Notes under the pieces: generated by a model
Seen by the model: only the letters and a program-made list of their open reading frames with translations
What the model was told of the DNA's origin: nothing
Database searches by the model: none
In this document: positions 8,933 through 15,634 of the stretch, one piece after another
Numbering within the stretch: position 1 is the first letter of the stretch
Layout of the letters: the number at the start of each line of letters is the position of its first letter
Assembly (NCBI RefSeq): GCF_001816145.1
Contig: NZ_MDZB01000131.1
Location: 62,001-126,000 of the forward strand
Direction: 5' to 3'
Length of the DNA: 64,000 nucleotides
From: Hymenobacter lapidarius
GTDB lineage: Bacteria > Bacteroidota > Bacteroidia > Cytophagales > Hymenobacteraceae
Made by a program: the position numbers and the translations under genes

Positions 8933-9316
8933 ATGAAATTCATCAGCCCTAAATTTATCCGCACCATCGCCCCGCAGCTCGACTTGCTGAACACCATTGG
9001 CGGCGGCGTGGCCCAGCCCCAGCTGCGCATCGACCAGCACCCCAAAGGCGTTATTGTGCGCGTGGCCATGCCCACCGTCACCGCCGATAGTTTCCGCGTG
9101 GTGCTCAACGACAAGCGCCTCACCGTGTTTGGTGAGTACCGCCACGAGCCCGACGACCAGTTGGCCGCCCCGCTCTTTGTGCAAACCCTCGACCTGCCTG
9201 AAAACCTCAACTTAGCCCGCATCGATGCCGTGCACGAGGCCAACGAACTGCGCGTGCGCATTCCTTTCCTCAATTCCACCGACCAACAGCGCGAAATCGA
9301 CATTCGCCACAACTAA
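8933..9316 (+). CDS. Hsp20/alpha-crystallin family small heat-shock protein
   Basis: This is a 127-residue small heat-shock protein, an ATP-independent holdase. The alpha-crystallin domain spans about residues 30-120, with PKGVIVRVAMPTV, the loop LNDKRLTVFGEY and the conserved strand ENLNLARIDAVHEANELRVRIPF. Family members normally end this strand in a GxL motif; here it is NEL, a mild variant. The N-terminal arm is short and there is no long C-terminal IXI extension. I prefer the ATG at 8933 (MKFISPKFI) to one 36 bp upstream. The 218-bp upstream gap probably carries the promoter, but I could not identify a heat-shock element. Confidence 0.85.
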   Translation: MKFISPKFIRTIAPQLDLLNTIGGGVAQPQLRIDQHPKGVIVRVAMPTVTADSFRVVLNDKRLTVFGEYRHEPDDQLAAPLFVQTLDLPENLNLARIDAVHEANELRVRIPFLNSTDQQREIDIRHN

Positions 9317-9387
9317 GCAAAGAATTATTGCGCCGCCCACGGCGTGCTATGCTATCCGCTTTGCTATCCTATCCATTATTTAGATTG

Positions 9388-9443
9388 ATAACGCCGGGAC
9401 CGACCGGCACCGCAGTCCATCTATAACGCCGGGACCGACCGGC
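9388..9443. repeat. Two copies of a 21-bp hairpin-forming repeat
   Basis: The unit ATAACGCCGGGACCGACCGG (plus a final C) occurs identically at 9388-9408 and 9423-9443, 35 bp apart start to start. Each copy can fold on GCCGG/CCGGC arms, so it looks like a REP-type unit. It lies between the Hsp20 gene and the insertion sequence. Two copies are too few for a CRISPR array and no cas gene is present. Confidence 0.7.
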
Positions 9444-9529
9444 TGCTACTTTCCCTTCTGGATTTCACCCTTGAGCCACCGCCCGCAGCGGTGGTTTTGC
9501 TTTTACCACGGATTAGGACGTGTGAACAA

Positions 9530-10153
9530 TTAAAGCCACATCAGGATGGCTCCTAGCGTGACCATTGCCAGAAAGGTACTGGCGTTCTTCTCGTAACGCG
9601 AGGCGAGGGCCCGAAACCGCTTAAAGCGGTTGAAGCACCGTTCGATTTGGTTGCGGTTTTTGTAGATTTCTTCGTCGTGTTCAATCACTTGCGTCCGGTT
9701 TTTCTTGCTCGGAATTACGGCCTCAGCCCCGGCCTGCCGCAGTTGGTCGCGGACGTAGTCCGCGTCGTAGGCCTTGTCCGCCAGCACGCGCTGGCCGGGA
9801 CGCAGGTCCGGTGCGAGCAAGGCTGGGGCGTGGGGGCAATCGCCCGCCTGCCCGGCCGTGAGGGCGAAGCGGCGCGGGCGACCCTGCGCGTCGCAGCTCA
9901 GGTGCAGCTTGGTCGAAAAGCCGCCCCGGCTGCGGCCAAGGGCCTGCGGGCCGTTTTTTTTCGCGCCCCGGCCGCGTGCTGGTGGGCGCGGACGATGGTC
10001 GAATCGACCATCAGCTCGTGCAGCCCGGTGTCGTCCTGGAGCGTAGCCAACACCTTGTCCCACACGCCTTTCTTTTTCCAGCGACCGAAGCGCATCGACA
10101 CCGTGGACCACGCCCCGAAGCGTTCGGGCAAGTCCCGCCAAGGCGTCCCGCAA
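9530..10153 (-). CDS. IS5-family transposase, second frame (orfB, expressed by frameshift)
   Basis: This frame encodes the C-terminal half of the DDE transposase. The meaningful part begins near 9955 after the A8 run and reads GGFSTKLHLSCDAQGRP, then LADKAYDADYVR with the second catalytic Asp. NQIERCFNRFKRFRALASRYEK follows and holds the catalytic Glu and the family's R/K-rich signature. Residues upstream of the slippery site in this frame are an out-of-frame shadow of orfA. The product is expected as a -1 fusion with orfA. It ends almost at the left inverted repeat, as is usual. Confidence 0.88.
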   Translation of the reverse strand: MRDALAGLARTLRGVVHGVDALRSLEKERRVGQGVGYAPGRHRAARADGRFDHRPRPPARGRGAKKNGPQALGRSRGGFSTKLHLSCDAQGRPRRFALTAGQAGDCPHAPALLAPDLRPGQRVLADKAYDADYVRDQLRQAGAEAVIPSKKNRTQVIEHDEEIYKNRNQIERCFNRFKRFRALASRYEKNASTFLAMVTLGAILMWL

Positions 10154-10296
10154 CGCAACCGCCAGAGCACGGCTTCGACAAACAAGCGGGTGTCCTTGGC
10201 CGTCACGCCGCAGGTGCCCGCTTGGCCCGGTAAGAGCGGTGAAAGGCGTTGCCAGTGCGCGTCAGTGAGTAATGTGCGGTCTTTTTGCATCTTCAA
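9898..10296 (-). CDS. IS5-family transposase, first frame (orfA)
   Basis: This frame encodes the N-terminal half (DUF4096-like) of the transposase: LTDAHWQRLSPLLPG, then RLFVEAVLWRLRCGTPWRDLPERFG, followed by the first catalytic Asp in LMVDSTIVRAHQH. The frame reads RKK across eight consecutive A (minus strand; T at 9954-9961) and then diverges from the family. Slipping back one base there joins it to orfB. A -1 programmed shift on an A-run is common in this IS group, so I treat this as functional design and not as decay. Confidence 0.88.
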   Translation of the reverse strand: MKMQKDRTLLTDAHWQRLSPLLPGQAGTCGVTAKDTRLFVEAVLWRLRCGTPWRDLPERFGAWSTVSMRFGRWKKKGVWDKVLATLQDDTGLHELMVDSTIVRAHQHAAGARKKTARRPLAAAGAAFRPSCT

Positions 10297-10443
10297 AGCT
10301 ACTTTAATTGTTCACGCGTCCTAGTTAAAGTGGAACGCCAGAAGGTATTTCACCGTTATGTCAGCATCCCCCCACAAGGTTGTATTATTCCCGATATTCA
10401 ACACGTTGGGCCCTTCTATCCACTTGACTTTTCGCTAAGATTT

Positions 10444-11043
10444 ATGAACCGCATTCCCCGTTTCCTGGCTCGCCCAGCTGCTTTGGCCGCCATGAGTCTT
10501 GTGTTGTTGCTGGGCGTCAGCAGTTGCACCACCGCTTCCCGCGTGGGCGTGACCAACGATTTCGACCACGCCGTAAATTTTCGGGCGTTTAAGACCTGGG
10601 CCTGGTACCCGCAGCAACCCACCGATACCGAAGGTGGCCCGGCCAAAGGCTACGAGTCCTTCCTGGATAAGCGCATGCGGGCTTCTGTGAGCGCCGAGAT
10701 GGCCCGCAAAGGCCTGACCGAGGTAGAGAAGGCCCCCGATATTTACGTGGCTTACAGTGCCCGCGTCGAAGACAAGCAGCAGGTATCGCCTTACTACAAC
10801 GGCCTGGGTTACCCATATGGCTATGGGTACGGCTACTATGGCCGCGGCATGCAGTCGGTGAGCCAGTACAAGGCCGGCACCGTGGTCATTGACATCATCG
10901 ACGCCCGGCGCAAGGAACTGGCGTGGCGCGGTACCGGTCAGGCCCAGGTCGACCAGAATACCATCAACGAAGCCGAAACCGTGCGCATTGTCAACGGCAT
11001 CCTGAGCACCTATCCTCCTCAGGATAACAACGCCCGTCGTTAG
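10444..11043 (+). CDS. DUF4136 domain lipoprotein
   Basis: This is a 199-residue lipoprotein. The ATG at 10444 starts a signal peptide with lipobox LLLGVSSC, giving acylated Cys near residue 27. The DUF4136 pattern follows: VTNDFDHAVNFRAFKTWAWYP near the start, AEMARKGLTEVEKAPDIYVAY in the middle, and the end segment TVVIDIIDARRKELAWRGTG. A Gly/Tyr-rich patch (YPYGYGYGYYGRG) is also typical. It should sit in the outer or inner membrane facing the periplasm. Its function is unknown. It lies just right of the IS element and is followed by a strong terminator. Confidence 0.9.
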   Translation: MNRIPRFLARPAALAAMSLVLLLGVSSCTTASRVGVTNDFDHAVNFRAFKTWAWYPQQPTDTEGGPAKGYESFLDKRMRASVSAEMARKGLTEVEKAPDIYVAYSARVEDKQQVSPYYNGLGYPYGYGYGYYGRGMQSVSQYKAGTVVIDIIDARRKELAWRGTGQAQVDQNTINEAETVRIVNGILSTYPPQDNNARR

Positions 11044-11064
11044 TTCTGCGGGTTTAGCGAGCAC

Positions 11065-11100
11065 AAAAATGCCTCTCCAATACTGGAGAGGCATTTTTTT
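11065..11100. terminator. Bidirectional terminator between DUF4136 and DUF805 genes
   Basis: A long stem (AATGCCTCTCCA paired with TGGAGAGGCATT) around a 4-nt loop has A-runs on the left and T-runs on the right. It lies between two convergent genes and can end transcription from both sides. Confidence 0.85.
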
Positions 11101-11117
11101 GTGCTGACTACATTGCT

Positions 11118-11507
11118 TTAAATAGCCGTAGCACCAGAATCACTACCAATAAAGACCGGCGACCACGCGGGTCGCTTGGGGTCCGGGCCAAACCGGTTGG
11201 GGCCAATGCTGCCCTGCACCAATTGCAGGCCACCACCCAGCACATAGCCCACAACGGGCAGCAAGCCCACCAGGGCCCACCACGCGCTCAGGTTCAGGTC
11301 GTGCAACCGAAGCAGCGCCTGAATGATAACCAGGTACCAGGCCACTGCTATGCCTGCCCCGGCAATTAGGCGCAGGATGGTTTGCAGTTCAGGGGCTGAG
11401 ATGAGCGACGGCAGGGCGTAGAAGGCAATGGCCATTGCGTAGAGCAGTACCAGCCGCAGCACGTACTGGCGCCGTCGCAAACGCCCTTTCGCCGTAAAAA
11501 AGGCCAT
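11118..11507 (-). CDS. DUF805 family membrane protein
   Basis: This 129-residue protein belongs to DUF805, small inner-membrane proteins of unknown role. It has the N-terminal GRLRRRQY motif, three to four hydrophobic segments, the RLHDLNLSAWWALVGLLP signature and the C-terminal NRFGPDPK tail. It begins 10 bp after the lipA stop on the same strand, so it is probably co-transcribed with lipA. A functional link to lipoate is not established. Confidence 0.88.
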   Translation of the reverse strand: MAFFTAKGRLRRRQYVLRLVLLYAMAIAFYALPSLISAPELQTILRLIAGAGIAVAWYLVIIQALLRLHDLNLSAWWALVGLLPVVGYVLGGGLQLVQGSIGPNRFGPDPKRPAWSPVFIGSDSGATAI

Positions 11508-11517
11508 TGGGGTTGCA

Positions 11518-12411
11518 CTATATCGGTACGTTGACGTGGCGCTCGGCGTGGTAGGAGCTGCGCACCAGCGGGCCGCTTTCCACGTACTTCAGGCCGCGGC
11601 GTAGGCCTTCTTCCTTGTAATGGGCAAACTGGTCGGGGGTGATGAACTCGGCCACGTCGAGGTGGCGCCGGGTGGGCTGTAGGTACTGGCCCAGGGTGAG
11701 GATGTCGAGGCCGTTGGCCACGAGGTCGTCCATGGCCTGGTACAGCTCGTCGGCCTTTTCGCCCAGGCCCAGCATGATGCCGGACTTGGTGCGGTGCCCG
11801 GCAGCTTTGGTGCGCCGGATTTGCTCCAGGCTGCGGTCGTAGCGGGCCTGCGGGCGCACAAGGCGGTAAAGGCTGCCCACGGTTTCAATGTTGTGCGAAA
11901 TCACTTCCTGGCCACCCGAAATCATGACATCGAGCGCGTCCCAGTTGGCTTTCACGTCCGGAATCAGGGTTTCGATGGTGGTGCCGGGGCTGAGCTGCTT
12001 GGTGAGCACCACCGTTTCGCGCCACACGCTGGCGCCGCGGTCCTTCAGCTCGTCGCGGTTCACGCTGGTAATCACGGCGTGCTTCACTTTCATGAGGGCA
12101 ATGGCTTCGGCCACGCGGCGGGGCTCGTCGAGGTCGTACTCGGTGGGCCGGCCGGTGGCCACGGCACAGAACGAGCACGAGCGGGTGCAGATGTTGCCCA
12201 GAATCATGAACGTGGCGGTGCCAGCGCCCCAGCATTCGCCCATGTTGGGGCAATTGCCGCTTTCGCAGATGGTGTGCAGCTTGTGCTCGTCCACGAGGCG
12301 GCGCACGGCGGCGTATTCTTCGCCCACGGGCAGCTTCACGCGCAGCCAATCGGGCTTGCGGGGGCGGGCAGGCGCAGCCGTTTCGGGCTGGATAACGGGC
12401 AAATCAATCAT
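11518..12411 (-). CDS. lipA: Lipoyl synthase
   Basis: LipA is a radical SAM enzyme that inserts two sulfurs into octanoyl groups on E2/GcvH lipoyl domains. Both iron-sulfur clusters are visible: the auxiliary cluster Cys49, Cys54 and Cys60 ([12 protein letters not shown]) and the radical SAM cluster Cys75, Cys79 and Cys82 (CTRSCSFC). The C-terminal SSYHAE segment with the conserved Ser (VRSSYHAE) is present. Length 297 is normal. Its product is needed by the E2 partner of the E1 dehydrogenase at 15635. The 160-bp region upstream holds a tandem-arm repeat element. Confidence 0.97.
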   Translation of the reverse strand: MIDLPVIQPETAAPARPRKPDWLRVKLPVGEEYAAVRRLVDEHKLHTICESGNCPNMGECWGAGTATFMILGNICTRSCSFCAVATGRPTEYDLDEPRRVAEAIALMKVKHAVITSVNRDELKDRGASVWRETVVLTKQLSPGTTIETLIPDVKANWDALDVMISGGQEVISHNIETVGSLYRLVRPQARYDRSLEQIRRTKAAGHRTKSGIMLGLGEKADELYQAMDDLVANGLDILTLGQYLQPTRRHLDVAEFITPDQFAHYKEEGLRRGLKYVESGPLVRSSYHAERHVNVPI

Positions 12412-12415
12412 TTTC

Positions 12416-12571
12416 AGTTAACAATTAGCAGTTAACAGCGAGCAGTTAACCCTATAAAAAGCAATTAGCGGCCAAATCGTTTCAACTAGATGGGCCTCGC
12501 AAAATTAACGACAGAAGTACGCTCCGCCTTCCTACCGCTGCTAACTGTTCCCTGTTAATTGCTCACTGTTC
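12416..12571. repeat. Inverted tandem-arm repeat element between lipA and an OMP gene
   Basis: The left arm (12416-12451) consists of about three copies of a 12-13 bp unit (AGCAGTTAACAG type). The right arm (12538-12571) contains the same unit in inverted orientation (CTGTTAATTGCTCACTGTT). About 85 bp of unlike sequence separates them. The element fills the whole gap between lipA and the stop of the outer-membrane protein gene, so the lipA promoter must overlap it. Confidence 0.7.
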
Positions 12572-13468
12572 TTACGAGCGGTGCCCGAAATAGAGCGTCA
12601 GGTACACCGAGGGGAAGAACTGGCGGTTGAGCGCGTCCACGTCCGAGAGATTGCCGGGGCTGAGAATAACCAGCCGCTTAGTGAATCCTTCAACCAGTAC
12701 GCCCACTTCCATGCCCGTCACGGCGTCGCGGTAGCGGCCGTACTCAAAGCTGAGGCCGCCGCGCACGTGGAAGCCCGGCACCACCTTGGTACCGCCAATG
12801 CCCGCAAACAAGGGGCCCCGGTCCAGGATGGCGCCCGAGTCGGCGTGCTTGATGGGGTCGTACTGCTCGTCCACGATGTCGTCGGTCGCGACGTTGATAA
12901 CCCGCGTTTGGGCGGCCGTGCGGTCGAAGCTGATGTAATACGGCATGAGCAGGCCGATGGAAGGACCCACGCTCAGCAGGCCATTTACCTGCACGCCGGC
13001 ATCGGCCGCTTTGCGAAACAAAATGCGCTGCAGGCCCACCGAAGGCCGCAGCACAAAGGCATAGTTGGTCTTGCGGTCAATGTAGGTACCCCCGATTACG
13101 GTGTTGATGCGTTCCTCCTTGGCGTTTTTGAGCATTACGCCCTCAATGCTCCAGAAGCGCAGCAGCCGGTCGTCGAGCACGCGCGAGGAGCGCACGGAAG
13201 CCCCGCCCAGCAAGCCGCCCTGGGTATTGAAGTTGACGCCGTACACAAACTCTTTGCGGTACGACTGCTCTTCGGATGGGGCGGCGGGTACCGGTCCGGA
13301 ACGCCGCCGCGGGGGCGCATCCTGGGGGCTGGGGGCTGGGGCCGGGTTGGCGGGCGCGGCCTGGCTGGGCGCCGGCGCCGGGCGCGCGGGGGTGTCCTGG
13401 GCGTAGGCAGCCACGGGCAGGCAGGCCACAGCCAGCCAACCAAAAAAACGCGAGGGAAGGAAAAGCAT
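12572..13468 (-). CDS. Secreted outer-membrane protein with Pro/Ala-rich N-terminus
   Basis: This is a 298-residue exported protein of unknown function. The ATG at 13468 starts a signal peptide (MLFLPSRFFGWLAVACLPVAAYAQ). A Pro/Ala/Arg-rich linker (about residues 25-65) follows, then a domain with alternating hydrophobic residues, many Gly and aromatic residues, ending in SVYLTLYFGHRS, which suggests a beta-barrel. No family is recognised. It is divergent from the OsmC gene, with about 105 bp between the starts. Confidence 0.75.
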   Translation of the reverse strand: MLFLPSRFFGWLAVACLPVAAYAQDTPARPAPAPSQAAPANPAPAPSPQDAPPRRRSGPVPAAPSEEQSYRKEFVYGVNFNTQGGLLGGASVRSSRVLDDRLLRFWSIEGVMLKNAKEERINTVIGGTYIDRKTNYAFVLRPSVGLQRILFRKAADAGVQVNGLLSVGPSIGLLMPYYISFDRTAAQTRVINVATDDIVDEQYDPIKHADSGAILDRGPLFAGIGGTKVVPGFHVRGGLSFEYGRYRDAVTGMEVGVLVEGFTKRLVILSPGNLSDVDALNRQFFPSVYLTLYFGHRS

Positions 13469-13574
13469 AATCGACCAAAAAGGAGCCCAACCAATCGCCA
13501 ACGGCGCGGCGCACTAAGTAATACGTAAATTAGCTAACGAAGAAACAACTTATTAAAGGTAACTGCCTGACTTG

Positions 13575-13982
13575 ATGAACACCGCCACCGCCCGCTACGC
13601 CGGCCACCTCCGCACCGAAGCCACGCACGTTGCTTCGGGCAACATTATTCAAACCGATGCACCCACCGATAACCACGGCCGCGGTGAAGCGTTTTCGCCC
13701 ACCGACCTGGTGTGCACCGCCCTGGGCTCGTGCATGATGACGGTGATGGGCATCGTGGCCGACCGCCATAGCCTCGATTTGGTGGACAGCACCTTTGCGG
13801 TGATGAAGCACATGAGCACCGAGGCCCCGCGCCGCATTGCGCAAATCAACGTGACGTTCACCATGCCCGCCGCGCTCTCGCCCAGCGACCGCAGCTTGCT
13901 GGAGCGCACCGCCCTCACCTGCCCCGTCACACTCAGCCTGCACCCGGACATCAAGCAAAACGTGATGTTTGAGTACAAGTAG
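13575..13982 (+). CDS. OsmC/YhfA family thiol-dependent peroxidase-like protein
   Basis: This 135-residue protein has the OsmC fold signature. The first catalytic Cys is in DLVCTALGSCMMTVMGI and the second in ERTALTCPVTLSLHPDI, as in OsmC/Ohr proteins that reduce organic hydroperoxides with thiols. The motif spacing fits the OsmC-like (YhfA) branch rather than Ohr. The ATG at 13575 is preferred over a TTG one codon upstream. The adjacent YtxJ gene also belongs to thiol chemistry, which fits a bacillithiol-using cell, but they are convergent and not an operon. Confidence 0.88.
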   Translation: MNTATARYAGHLRTEATHVASGNIIQTDAPTDNHGRGEAFSPTDLVCTALGSCMMTVMGIVADRHSLDLVDSTFAVMKHMSTEAPRRIAQINVTFTMPAALSPSDRSLLERTALTCPVTLSLHPDIKQNVMFEYK

Positions 13983-14010
13983 AGGGTCAACAGCTGGTTT
14001 AACAACTCTC

Positions 14011-14118
14011 GTCATGCTCATCTGGCGTCCGCTTGCCGAAGCATCTCTCCCGCGTAGCTAACCAATTTTAGTATTGCGGTAGAGATGCTTCGGCAAGCGG
14101 ACGCCAGATGAGCATGAC
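14011..14118. repeat. Perfect 38-bp inverted repeat (REP-like GTCATGCTCA family)
   Basis: The left arm at 14011-14048 begins GTCATGCTCATCTGGCGTCC and the right arm at 14081-14118 is its exact reverse complement over 38 bp, with a 32-bp loop. It lies between convergent OsmC and ytxJ genes and would form a very stable hairpin in either transcript, followed by T-runs on the right. Related copies occur at 22683, 30237, 39737, 42382, 45659 and 54231. Confidence 0.9.
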
Positions 14119-14143
14119 GTTTTTTAACCTGAACGTCAGCAGA

Positions 14144-14488
14144 CTACTGGGCCACTTTCGCCGATACGTCGGCGAGGCGGATGCCCATATGCGAGGCATC
14201 GTAGCGGCATTCGCCGTCCTTAATCAGTAGCAATTGGGGCGACTCGTGCCGGATGCCAAACTGCTCGGCAATCTGGGCTGACAACGGACGGAAGCGCAGC
14301 AGGTCGAGGTAGTAGATGGGCACGTTCAGACCGCTATCGGCCCACTGGCGCTCAATCTTGCTTTTAGCGGCCGCACTGATGGAGCAGGTGGTGCTGTGCT
14401 TGAAAATGAGCACGGGCTGCTCGTGAGAAGCCTGGGCCAAATCGGTGATTTGCTGGGTTTGGGTAAGCGGAAGCCAGGGGGTTGACAT
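14144..14488 (-). CDS. ytxJ: Bacillithiol system redox protein YtxJ
   Basis: This 114-residue thioredoxin-fold protein matches the YtxJ/BrxC family (bacilliredoxin-like, monothiol). The active-site segment is FKHSTTCSISAAAKSKIE with a single Cys in the TCSIS motif. The second conserved region is ESPQLLLIKDGECRYDASH. Family members are thought to remove bacillithiol from protein disulfides in the cytosol. The presence of bshC at 26767 supports a bacillithiol-based redox system here. Confidence 0.92.
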   Translation of the reverse strand: MSTPWLPLTQTQQITDLAQASHEQPVLIFKHSTTCSISAAAKSKIERQWADSGLNVPIYYLDLLRFRPLSAQIAEQFGIRHESPQLLLIKDGECRYDASHMGIRLADVSAKVAQ

Positions 14489-14642
14489 AGAATGGGGGTT
14501 GGAAAAGCAATAATCTGGTAATTACCAGCAGCTTGCGGGACTACAGGCCCCGCAAATGCCGGTAACCGGCACGATACACAAGCCGGGCAAGTGCCGCCAC
14601 TGTGCTACAACAGCTTGCTAACACTTGATTCCCGGAGAGCAT

Positions 14643-15005
14643 TCATTTTTTTTTGCCGGGCGCGGCGGGCCGGGGCCGAGGCGAGGCTTTGCGACGCAAC
14701 CCCAGGAAACCCACGGGCTTGGCCGGGCCCACTTTCCCGGGTTCAAAATCTACTTCGGGTTCGCCTTTGTTTAAGCCTTTGGCTTGCGGCGGGGCGCTTT
14801 GGCCGCGCTTGAGGCGGGCCGGCTTCACGGCGAGGTGGCTGTCTTTGTAGGGCGATTCGGTGCGGTGGGCGTCGCGCAGGGCCTGGCGGTTGGCCGCCTT
14901 CAGCTGGGCCGGCTTCTGGGGCTCAATCTGAGCCTGGGCCGCCTGGCCACACAGCAGCATTGCCAGTGCCAGCAGCGCGCTCCAGCAGCTGCTACGGCTT
15001 GCCAT
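14643..15005 (-). CDS. Small basic secreted protein
   Basis: This is a 120-residue protein with no recognised family. The ATG at 15005 starts a signal peptide (MASRSSCWSALLALAMLLCGQAAQAQ). The mature part is rich in Lys, Arg, Pro and Ala, with a basic tail ending PGKKK. Its start overlaps the end of the upstream lipoprotein gene by 14 bp, so the two are probably translated together. Such basic, low-complexity exported proteins recur in this window (22143-23983). Confidence 0.65.
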   Translation of the reverse strand: MASRSSCWSALLALAMLLCGQAAQAQIEPQKPAQLKAANRQALRDAHRTESPYKDSHLAVKPARLKRGQSAPPQAKGLNKGEPEVDFEPGKVGPAKPVGFLGLRRKASPRPRPAAPGKKK

Positions 15006-15549
15006 TGGAAGCGGGAACGGGCGCGGGCGCAGGGTCCGGCGCCATGTCGGGCTCAGCAGTGGGGGCTGGGCGAGCCGGCCGGTGGTCAGGGCTGTAGTTG
15101 GGTTTCGCATGGGCCTTGAATTTGAAGAAGTGACGGATGGACTTCACGGGCTTGAAGGGCTTGCGGGCGGGCTTGTTGATGCGCCGCCGCATCAGCTTGG
15201 GCTTTTTCATGAGCCCTTGCTTGTCGTAGCGCACCGTGGAGCGTTCGGGCAGGGTCCGCGTTTCGGTAGAGGCCACGGCCATCGGCACCGCGCCGCCGGT
15301 GGGCGTCGACACGTCGGTGGCGGCTTCCTCATCAACGGGGGGTCTTTTCTTGAAAAGCCCCGCGGGCTCGTTATTCTTCTTGCGGGCTTTGGCCGCTTTT
15401 TGCTGAGCTTTGAACTCCGGCGACGGCTTGGGCGTGGGCAGGCGATAGGGATGGAAAACGCTGTGGTACAGGCTACAGCCTCCCAAGCCTGCCAGCAGCA
15501 GCGCCCCCAACACACAACGCACAACAACAGCGGGTAGAAAGTACTTCAC
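14992..15549 (-). CDS. Small basic lipoprotein, GTG start
   Basis: This 185-residue protein carries a lipoprotein signal (VKYFLPAVVVRCVLGALLLAGLGGCS at the very start, with lipobox LGGC). No ATG is available before the signal peptide, so I chose the GTG at 15549. The mature region is rich in Lys, Pro and Arg (for example KPARKPFKPVKSIRHFFKFK). No family is recognised. It follows the E1 dehydrogenase by 85 bp and overlaps the next small secreted gene, suggesting an operon. Confidence 0.65.
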   Translation of the reverse strand: MKYFLPAVVVRCVLGALLLAGLGGCSLYHSVFHPYRLPTPKPSPEFKAQQKAAKARKKNNEPAGLFKKRPPVDEEAATDVSTPTGGAVPMAVASTETRTLPERSTVRYDKQGLMKKPKLMRRRINKPARKPFKPVKSIRHFFKFKAHAKPNYSPDHRPARPAPTAEPDMAPDPAPAPVPASNGKP

Positions 15550-15634
15550 CGTAAGGCAGACAGATTCAGAATGTAAGCAAGAGAAAGATACGGCGGCCGG
15601 GCGCGAAAATCGGGCCCGGCCAGCGCAGCTCACT

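Larger units (their letters stand above)
9516..10321 (-). mobile_element. Intact IS5-family insertion sequence (IS427-like), about 806 bp
   Basis: The element is bounded by 20-bp terminal inverted repeats: GGACGTGTGAACAATTAAAG at the left and its complement, with one mismatch, at 10302-10321. The dinucleotide TA flanks both ends, matching a TA target duplication. It carries a transposase split into two overlapping reading frames joined by an A8 slippery run. Size, two-frame layout and TA target fit the IS427 group of IS5. The catalytic residues look intact, so it may be active. It separates the Hsp20 gene from the DUF4136 lipoprotein. Confidence 0.92.

Noticed and set aside
9388..9443. A possible mini CRISPR array
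   Set aside because: There are only two repeats, the spacer is 14 bp, and no cas genes exist in the window.
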